From Candidatus Poribacteria bacterium (GTDB taxonomy: Bacteria > Poribacteria > WGA-4E > PCPOR2b): a stretch of DNA of 6,342 nucleotides. The stretch is taken from positions 1 through 6,342 of the forward strand of contig JAPUIP010000294.1 in NCBI GenBank assembly GCA_027296925.1, given 5' to 3'. The translations under genes and the position numbers were made by a program. The notes beneath the pieces are model-generated. The model ran no database searches and was not told where the DNA came from. It saw only the letters and a program-made list of their open reading frames with translations. Shown piece by piece: positions 1 through 4,942 of this stretch (its first letter is position 1; the number at the start of each line of letters is the position of its first letter).

Positions 1-1004
1 TTCGGGTTGGGCGTTCTGGACTGCTCGATCTGCTCGACTATAACCTGCTGAATCTTCCCTCACTCAGACCCTTCAGTCGAGTCATCCTTATCGTCACATT
101 TAACGCTACACCGCGCGTGTTGATGGACGGAATTATTACCCACCAGGAATTGCAGCCCAGCAACGAACCGGGCGATTCAATATTGACCGTTACCGGCGAA
201 GATGTCAGTGTGATGATGGATATGGAGGAGAAATCGGTCGAACACCCCGCTCAAGACGAAACGGTCATTGCCAACAAGATTATCGCCGGCTATGCCCAGT
301 ACGGGTTGATTCCGACCGTCATTCCGCCAACAGTAGTCGATCCGCCCATTCCGATCGAGCGGACGCCAGGGCAGCAGGAGACGGATTTATCGTATTTGAA
401 TCACATGGCGGCTCGCTTCGGGTATGTGTTTTATGTGACCCCCGGTCCGCTGCCGATGACCAACGCCGCATATTGGGGACCGCCCAAACGACTCAATATA
501 CCACAGAAGGCACTGTCGGTAAATATGGGGTCCCATACGAATGTTGAATCGATTAACTTCCAGCACGACGCACTCGCACCTACGTTCGTGTCTGGCCAGC
601 TTCAGGACCGGCTGACCAATCAGAGCCTGCCTGTCGAAACTTTCGCCAGCACACGCGTCCCCCTGGCCAGCCAGCCGACTTGGCTCGTGCACTACTCAAA
701 TGTGCGTCAGACACAGCTTCGCAAAAGCGGACTCAATACGATGCAGGCATTCGCACGCGCGCAAGGAAAAATGGATGCGTCAATGGATGAAGTCGTGACC
801 GCCACGGGCGCACTCGATGCCTTGAGCTATGGAGGGCTACTGCAGGCACGTGGACTCGTTGGTTTGCGCGGCGTTGGTTACACCTACGACGGCATTTATT
901 ACGTGAAGAAAGTTACCCACAAAATCAGCAAAGGCGAGTATAAACAAGACTTCACCCTGACCCGTGAGGGGGTCGGATCCATCACGCCGGTCGTGCGACC
1001 GTGA
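1..1004 (+). CDS. Phage late control protein D family (gp27-like baseplate hub), 5' end missing
   Basis: This gene enters from the left edge: the frame is open from base 3 with no stop until TGA at 1002-1004, giving 333 visible residues. Starts near 117 (GTG, TTG and ATG in a row) are internal, because the upstream codons read well as hub protein (strand-like RVILIVTFN). The family forms the trimeric hub (T4 gp27, P2 gpD, N-terminal half of VgrG) that joins the inner tube to the spike. Support comes from family-typical stretches: TDLSYLNHMAARFGYVFYV, AYWGPP, LSVNMGSHTNVESINF, DALAPTFVSGQLQD, the segment TATGALDALSYGGLLQARG, and the C-terminal end with YDGIYYVKKVTHKISKGEYK, FTLTREG and a final PVVRP. 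The 41-base gap to the V-like gene suggests co-expression. It differs from a full VgrG because the gp5 part is a separate gene. The family call is firm; the missing N-terminus is outside the window. Confidence 0.93.
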   Translation, partial: RVGRSGLLDLLDYNLLNLPSLRPFSRVILIVTFNATPRVLMDGIITHQELQPSNEPGDSILTVTGEDVSVMMDMEEKSVEHPAQDETVIANKIIAGYAQYGLIPTVIPPTVVDPPIPIERTPGQQETDLSYLNHMAARFGYVFYVTPGPLPMTNAAYWGPPKRLNIPQKALSVNMGSHTNVESINFQHDALAPTFVSGQLQDRLTNQSLPVETFASTRVPLASQPTWLVHYSNVRQTQLRKSGLNTMQAFARAQGKMDASMDEVVTATGALDALSYGGLLQARGLVGLRGVGYTYDGIYYVKKVTHKISKGEYKQDFTLTREGVGSITPVVRP

Positions 1005-1034
1005 CTGGGCTTCGCTTGGACAACCGCTAATTTC

Positions 1035-1038
1035 AGGG
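1035..1038 (+). promoter_or_regulatory. Ribosome binding site for the V-like spike gene
   Basis: AGGG (within AGGGAA, 1035-1040) lies 7 bases before the GTG at 1046. It supports GTG as the start, since no ATG sits at a comparable position in this frame. Confidence 0.7.
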
Positions 1039-1045
1039 AAAACTT

Positions 1046-1639
1046 GTGGCAGAATTTTTTGGCAAATATCGGGGCAAAGTCGAGAATAATGTTGACCCCA
1101 TGCAGATGGGGCGGATTCAGGTCAGCGTGCCCGCTGTGCTTGGGCGTGGCAGCCTGGCCTGGGCGATGCCCTGTGTACCGTATGCTGGGCCGGGGGTAGG
1201 CTTCTTTGCCATCCCGCCGAAGGGAGCCAACATCTGGGTGGAGTTTGAAGGCGGAAAACCGGATTACCCCATTTGGAGCGGTTGCTTCTGGGGCGCCGGG
1301 GAGGTCCCGGCCATGCCTGCTATAGCTGAGACAAAGGTTTTCAAAACTGACTGCATTACGCTGACATTCAGCGACATGCCCGGCGCGGGCGGCGTTACGC
1401 TGGAGGTTGGGTCGCCGGCGGTGACGACGCCGCTCAAACTGGTTTTGGATGCGGCAGGAATCGAATTCAACAGTACCTCAGCCAGCGGGAAACTTGGGCC
1501 GGAAGGCATTGAACTCACGTGCGGCGCGGCGACGATTGAACTTTCAACATCCAGCATATCGATTAAAATTGCTGGGGCGACCATCGAGCTCTCAGGCCCG
1601 AGTGTCTCGATTAACAACGGCGCTTTGGAGGTGAAATGA
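1046..1639 (+). CDS. Phage baseplate assembly protein V / gp5-like spike protein (OB-fold plus beta-helix)
   Basis: A 197-residue protein starting at GTG 1046. Residues about 6-30 (GKYRGKVENNVDP, then GRIQVSVP) and about 57-83 (PPKGANIWVEFEGG, PIWSGCFWG) are the two hallmarks of the gp5/VgrG OB-fold. Residues about 84-95 form a Gly/Pro/Ala-rich linker. From about residue 100 to the end the sequence is short alternating strands rich in Ile, Val, Ser and Thr. ATIELS occurs at 162-167 and again at 178-183, a 16-residue period that fits a triple-stranded beta-helical needle. There is no lysozyme domain, unlike T4 gp5. As a trimer it should sit below the D-like hub and carry the PAAR-like tip encoded next. 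The TGA at 1637-1639 overlaps the next start, which indicates translational coupling. Confidence 0.93.
   Translation: MAEFFGKYRGKVENNVDPMQMGRIQVSVPAVLGRGSLAWAMPCVPYAGPGVGFFAIPPKGANIWVEFEGGKPDYPIWSGCFWGAGEVPAMPAIAETKVFKTDCITLTFSDMPGAGGVTLEVGSPAVTTPLKLVLDAAGIEFNSTSASGKLGPEGIELTCGAATIELSTSSISIKIAGATIELSGPSVSINNGALEVK
1578..1633 (+). other. 3' end of the spike needle carrying the downstream ribosome binding site
   Basis: The last codons of the V-like gene hold GGAGGTG (1627-1633), a strong Shine-Dalgarno for the following gene. GGAGG ends 4 bases before the ATG at 1636 and 7 bases before the ATG at 1639. The better spacing favours 1639. The codons also encode the final strands of the beta-helical needle, so this stretch has a double role. 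Confidence 0.6.
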
Positions 1640-1956
1640 TGCCAGGTTTTCTACTCCATAAAGGCGCGACGGTACAGTGCGCGCACGCGGGACAAGCGCA
1701 ACCGACGGCGACAAATCCCCATGTAACGGTGGGAGGTCAGCCGATTGTGACACAGGCGGGAGCATATACGGTTTCCGGCTGCTCGTATCCACCACAATCC
1801 GGCGGGCCCTGCGCGACCGCTCAGTGGGTGAGCGCCGCAACACGTGTGACGGCGAATAATCAACCAGTGTTGCTACAAGATAGCAAGGCTGTATGCACGC
1901 CTACCGGCACGCCTTTGAATATCATAATGACCCAAATGCGGGTAAAAGGGATGTAG
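1639..1956 (+). CDS. PAAR-like spike-tip protein
   Basis: A small protein of 105 residues from ATG 1639, or 106 from the in-frame ATG at 1636. I prefer 1639 because it is 7 bases from GGAGG and gives an MPGFLLHKGA start like that of small CIS tip proteins. Gly, Pro, Thr and Val are frequent, and the possible metal ligands are spread out: H7, C14, H16, C48, C58 and C86 (numbered from 1639). Motifs are ATVQCAHAG, VTVGGQPIVTQ, YTVSGCSYPP, SAATRVTANNQPVLLQDS and CTPTGTPL. PAAR and PAAR-like (DUF4280-type) proteins form a metal-stabilised cone on the gp5/VgrG needle, and effectors may attach there. Its place directly after the needle gene supports this role. There is no C-terminal extension, so it is a bare tip and not an effector fusion. 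Which residues bind metal is inference. The match to the classical PAAR domain is loose, so 'PAAR-like' is safer. Confidence 0.85.
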   Translation: MPGFLLHKGATVQCAHAGQAQPTATNPHVTVGGQPIVTQAGAYTVSGCSYPPQSGGPCATAQWVSAATRVTANNQPVLLQDSKAVCTPTGTPLNIIMTQMRVKGM

Positions 1957-1975
1957 ATTCAGAGCCAAATACACC

Positions 1976-1995
1976 CGGCGTCCTACGGACAGCCG
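1976..1995 (+). other. Intergenic hairpin before the gp25 gene
   Basis: In the 56-base gap between the PAAR-like and gp25 genes, CGGCGTCC (1976-1983) can pair with GGAC (1987-1990) and GCCG (1992-1995). This makes an 8-bp stem with one bulged A (1991) and a TAC loop. It ends 7 bases before the AGGAG of the next gene. No T-run follows, so it is unlikely to be an intrinsic terminator. It could slow transcripts, mark an RNA processing site or tune expression between the tip and wedge genes. Function is inference. Confidence 0.5.
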
Positions 1996-2002
1996 AGGCG
2001 TT

Positions 2003-2007
2003 AGGAG
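2003..2007 (+). promoter_or_regulatory. Ribosome binding site that fixes the gp25 start
   Basis: AGGAG at 2003-2007 lies 5 bases before ATG 2013. The frame is open further upstream to an ATG at 1893. That extension is only an out-of-frame reading of the PAAR-like gene plus the hairpin, with no family resemblance, so 2013 is chosen. Confidence 0.8.
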
Positions 2008-2012
2008 AAACA

Positions 2013-2378
2013 ATGCAGATCGGATACCCTTTCAGAATTGATGGGCGTGGGCGCACAGCAAGCCCAACCGACGATAAACATATCCGGGAGCTCATCGAGC
2101 AGATGTTGTTCACTGCGCCCGGTGAGCGGGTCAATCGACCGGACTTCGGGAGTGGACTTCAGCAACTGGTCTTTGCGCCAACCAGCGACGAGATGGCAAC
2201 CACGACCCAGTTCCTGGTACAAGGCGCTTTGCAGCAATGGTTGGGCGATCTGATTCAGGTCGAATCCGTGCAGGTCGAGAGCGAAGAAGCGACTTTGCGT
2301 GTAACAGTCCAGTATATCGTCCGAAGCAACCAACAACGTCAGACCGCTCAGTTCGAACGTGGAGATTTTTCGTCATGA
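2013..2378 (+). CDS. GPW/gp25 family baseplate wedge protein
   Basis: A 121-residue protein, a normal length for the gp25/TssE family. The N-terminus GYPFRIDGRGRTA and the central block at residues 23-54 (HIRELIEQMLFTAPGERVN, then RPDFGSGLQQLVF) are the signature of this fold. The GER...P.FG core is clear at residues 37-46. The C-terminal half alternates strands (IQVESVQVESEEATLRVTVQ) and ends on a Gln/Arg-rich stretch. In T4 and in contractile injection systems gp25 locks the wedge to the first sheath ring and nucleates sheath assembly. Its TGA (2376-2378) overlaps the ATG of the J-like gene as ATGA, so the two are probably translationally coupled and made in related amounts. This fits partners in the same wedge. 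Start 2013 is supported by AGGAG and by the start of recognisable homology. Confidence 0.95.
   Translation: MQIGYPFRIDGRGRTASPTDDKHIRELIEQMLFTAPGERVNRPDFGSGLQQLVFAPTSDEMATTTQFLVQGALQQWLGDLIQVESVQVESEEATLRVTVQYIVRSNQQRQTAQFERGDFSS
2361..2365 (+). promoter_or_regulatory. Ribosome binding site for the first J-like gene
   Basis: GGAGA at 2361-2365, inside the end of the gp25 gene, is 9 bases before ATG 2375. It supports ATG 2375 over an upstream in-frame ATG at 2237, which would read the gp25 gene out of frame. Confidence 0.7.
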
Positions 2379-4870
2379 ACACAGCGCCGCAAATGGATGC
2401 GACCTTTCTTAACCAGCGACGTGATGCAATCCGTCGTCATCCGACACAGGGCGGCATTGATTATGTTGACGTTAAAAAGAGTGCGTCTGATGAATGGGAA
2501 CTGTGGCTCTACTTTGTGCCGGCGGCTGAGGGGATTACCGATAAAAACGTAACACCTGAAAGTATGACGACGGACAATATCCGTATAACCGACGCGATGG
2601 GCATCGCCGATCCGAGCATTCAAATCGTGGAACCGATTGATCTCAACCCGCAAGATGATGAGGACAATACGGTAGACAATGCGGTCCGAATTCAGGTGCG
2701 TGAAGAGGAACAGACCGCGCTATCGTCCGGCGATTCCCCGACCTACACACTGCAACTGGTCGATCTGCCGAATCTCGACCCATTCTTCGCGCAGGTATCG
2801 TTCTCTTTACAAGTCGATGAACCGAGTCGGGTTGATTGCCGGTTGTCGTTGGAAGCGGAACCGGAAGCGGCGCCTGTACCAGAGATTAACTACCTCGCGA
2901 AAGATTACAGCACGTTTCACAAGTTAATGCTTGACCGGCTATCTGTTGTGATGCCGGAATGGCAGGAACGCAACCCGGCGGACATGGGGATGGCACTGGT
3001 TGAGGTATTGGCTCATGCCGCCGATTACCTGAGTTACTATCAGGACGCTGTGGCGACCGAGGCATACCTGGGTACGGCGCGGCAACGAATTTCCGTCCGG
3101 CGCCACGCACGGCTACTCGATTACCTCATGCACGAGGGCTGTAACACCCGGGCGTGGGTAGAGATCCAAGTGTCCGCCGATGTGTCTTTGAGTGAAGGGA
3201 CACAACTGATGACCCGCATCTCCGGACAAGACCCTCGAATCTCACCGCAAGTCGGAAGAACTCCGGACGCCTTCGGAGCTACCTACAACCAGGTGTCGGG
3301 CGAAACACCACAGGTCTTTGAGACAATGCACGCAGCGACGCTGGCCCCGGCACACAATGAGATTCACTTCTATACGTGGGGGGCTTCTCAATTTACGCTG
3401 CCCGAAGGCGCCACCCGGACCGCACTCAGAAAAAATGGGGTGGACAGCGAAATTGGAGTGCAGCCCGGCGATGTCCTCATCTTTGAGGAGGTGATAAGCC
3501 CCGAAACCGGGGTGGCTGCTGGCGCGAATCCAGCGCATCGCCACGCGGTTCGCTTGACGGACGCAACATCTGCGGTGGATGCAATCGGCGGGGCGTTGCA
3601 CCGCGAGACGAGCGAGAGCATACCTATCGTCGAGATTGCATGGGATGCCGCCGATGCCCTCTCTTTCGATATGTGTGTTTCCACCATTGTCGATGGCGCC
3701 AACGTTGAAAATGTCAGCGTCGCCCGTGGCAACATCGTCCTCGCCGACCATGGGCAGACAATAACAGATGAATCCTTGTCTCCTGCGACGGTATCGGAGA
3801 ATGGCGGTTACCGACCGCGGCTTAACCGTGCGAACCTCACACACAGGGTGTCTTACGACGACGAACTCGCTCAAGCTCAAAGCGCGGCGGCGGCCATGAC
3901 GCAGTCGCTTGATGAAGCCCTACCGGTCATAACACTCGCCGAGGCGGATGAAATATGGACGCCGCAAAAAGATCTTCTGAATAGCGACCGTTTCGCCCGC
4001 GAGTTTGTGGTGGAAATCGACAGCGATGGCGTGGCTTACCTGCGCTTTGGCGACGGTGAGCATGGCAAACAACCCGCCGCTGGGACAGAACTGAGAGCCA
4101 CCTATCGTATTGGCAACGGAACAGCGGGAAACGTTGGGTCGGAGGCAATCGCCCATCTGGTCACAGATGAAATCGGCATTATTAAAGTCCGCAACCCGAT
4201 ACCCGCTCCAGGGGGTGTCGAACCCGAATCGATTGCGCGTGTGCGAAGCGATGCCCCTCAGGCGCTTCGAAACCAAGAGCGCGCCGTAACCGAAGCGGAT
4301 TACGCCTCGATTGCTTCTCGCCATCCAGAAGTGCGACGGGTGGCAGCGACCTTACAGTGGACAGGAAGCTGGTACACTGTGTTTGTTACCGTTGACCGCG
4401 TAGATAACCAACCGGTGGATGACGCATTCAAGGCTGAGTTGCGGGAATTTCTGGACCGTTTCCGTCTCGCCGGCTACGATCTGGAAATTCGCCCACCGGC
4501 GTTGGTTTCTCTGGACATCGCTTTAACCGTACATGTGGGCCCCGACCATTTCCGCAGTACCGTCCGTGGGGCGCTGGACGAAACCTTTAGCGATGTCGAT
4601 CTTCCCGATGGCCGGCGAGGATTCTTTCACCCGGACAATTTCAACTTTGGCCAATCCGTGTACTTGAGTCAGTTGGTTGCGACAGCTATGGAGGCGCCGG
4701 GAGTTGCGTGGATCGAGACAACCCGCTTCCAGCGCCGGCGGCAACCGGCGCGCGGCGAACTGGATAGCGGTGAAATTCCTATCGCGTCGTTGGAGATTGC
4801 CCGCCTGCACAATGACCCCGATGCGCCGGAAAACGGCATCATTATGTTCAATCTGGAAGGCGGTCAATGA
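2375..4870 (+). CDS. Baseplate J-like wedge protein (putative baseplate assembly protein, Afp11/gp6-like)
   Basis: An 831-residue protein. Residues about 1-165 form a beta-rich N-terminal domain with RRDAIRRHPTQGGIDYVDV, TYTLQLVDLPNLDPFFAQV and an acidic/proline linker. About 171-250 is a helical block (INYLAKDYSTFHKLMLDRL, then ADYLSYYQDAVATEAYLGTA) typical of the 'putative baseplate assembly protein' group (TIGR02243 as I recall it). About 553-600 holds the baseplate J core: YLRFGDGEHGKQP and YRIGNGTAGNVGSEAI. About 632-645 reads RNQERAVTEADY, the usual entry to the C-terminal domains. The C-terminus ends with LHNDPDAPENGI. The family equals T4 gp6 and Afp11: it dimerises to make the wedge ring around the hub. 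It overlaps gp25 by 4 bases. No frameshift or truncation is seen. It contains the whole expected domain order, so the call is firm, while finer roles are by analogy. Confidence 0.95.
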   Translation: MNTAPQMDATFLNQRRDAIRRHPTQGGIDYVDVKKSASDEWELWLYFVPAAEGITDKNVTPESMTTDNIRITDAMGIADPSIQIVEPIDLNPQDDEDNTVDNAVRIQVREEEQTALSSGDSPTYTLQLVDLPNLDPFFAQVSFSLQVDEPSRVDCRLSLEAEPEAAPVPEINYLAKDYSTFHKLMLDRLSVVMPEWQERNPADMGMALVEVLAHAADYLSYYQDAVATEAYLGTARQRISVRRHARLLDYLMHEGCNTRAWVEIQVSADVSLSEGTQLMTRISGQDPRISPQVGRTPDAFGATYNQVSGETPQVFETMHAATLAPAHNEIHFYTWGASQFTLPEGATRTALRKNGVDSEIGVQPGDVLIFEEVISPETGVAAGANPAHRHAVRLTDATSAVDAIGGALHRETSESIPIVEIAWDAADALSFDMCVSTIVDGANVENVSVARGNIVLADHGQTITDESLSPATVSENGGYRPRLNRANLTHRVSYDDELAQAQSAAAAMTQSLDEALPVITLAEADEIWTPQKDLLNSDRFAREFVVEIDSDGVAYLRFGDGEHGKQPAAGTELRATYRIGNGTAGNVGSEAIAHLVTDEIGIIKVRNPIPAPGGVEPESIARVRSDAPQALRNQERAVTEADYASIASRHPEVRRVAATLQWTGSWYTVFVTVDRVDNQPVDDAFKAELREFLDRFRLAGYDLEIRPPALVSLDIALTVHVGPDHFRSTVRGALDETFSDVDLPDGRRGFFHPDNFNFGQSVYLSQLVATAMEAPGVAWIETTRFQRRRQPARGELDSGEIPIASLEIARLHNDPDAPENGIIMFNLEGGQ

Positions 4871-4873
4871 GAA

Positions 4874-4912
4874 TTCCCCCTGAGACAGCCAAGGTGTCCC
4901 GAAACAGGGGAA
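4874..4912 (+). promoter_or_regulatory. Intergenic stem-loop overlapping the ribosome binding site of the second J-like gene
   Basis: TTCCCCCTG (4874-4882) can pair with CAGGGGAA (4905-4912), leaving one bulged C. Inside, GACA (4884-4887) can pair with TGTC (4895-4898). AGGGG (4906-4910), the only good Shine-Dalgarno in this gap, lies in the outer stem. No T-run follows, so a terminator is unlikely. If formed, the structure would hide the ribosome binding site unless ribosomes finishing the upstream gene at 4870 opened it. The pairing is seen; the regulatory effect is inference. Confidence 0.45.
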
Positions 4913-4915
4913 ACC

Positions 4916-4942
4916 ATGAGCAATGAATACATCACCACCTAA
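4916..4942 (+). other. Eight-codon short ORF overlapping the start of the second J-like gene
   Basis: ATG 4916 is 5 bases after AGGGG, a better spacing than the 12 bases to ATG 4923. It encodes MSNEYITT and stops at TAA 4940-4942, in a different frame from the main gene. It may be a chance ATG, or a leader that competes with the real start. It is listed because it affects start choice. Confidence 0.3.

Noticed and set aside
1005..1045. Possible promoter in the gap between the D-like and V-like genes
   Set aside because: No convincing -35/-10 pair could be found in 41 bases. The gene order favours read-through from upstream.
1295..1311. Perfect 6-bp inverted repeat with a 5-base loop (GCCGGG / CCCGGC)
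   Set aside because: It lies inside the V-like gene at the linker after the OB-fold and is easily explained by Gly/Pro/Ala codons. No T-run and no gene boundary.
1893..2012. In-frame 40-residue extension upstream of the gp25 gene
   Set aside because: It reads the end of the PAAR-like gene out of frame and crosses the hairpin. Family similarity starts at MQIGYPF, and AGGAG is correctly placed for 2013.
2237..2374. In-frame 46-residue extension upstream of the first J-like gene
   Set aside because: It is an Arg-rich out-of-frame reading of the gp25 gene with no ribosome binding site matched to it. ATG 2375 has both a site and the ATGA overlap.
3498..3513. GC-rich hairpin CCCCG-AAAC-CGGGG
   Set aside because: It sits in the middle of the first J-like gene, with a short stem and no terminator features; probably chance.
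3242..3880. Minus-strand open frame of 212 codons inside the first J-like gene
   Set aside because: It lies wholly antisense to a clear gene, shows no recognisable motif and has no neighbour on its strand. Codon bias of the sense gene explains the open frame.
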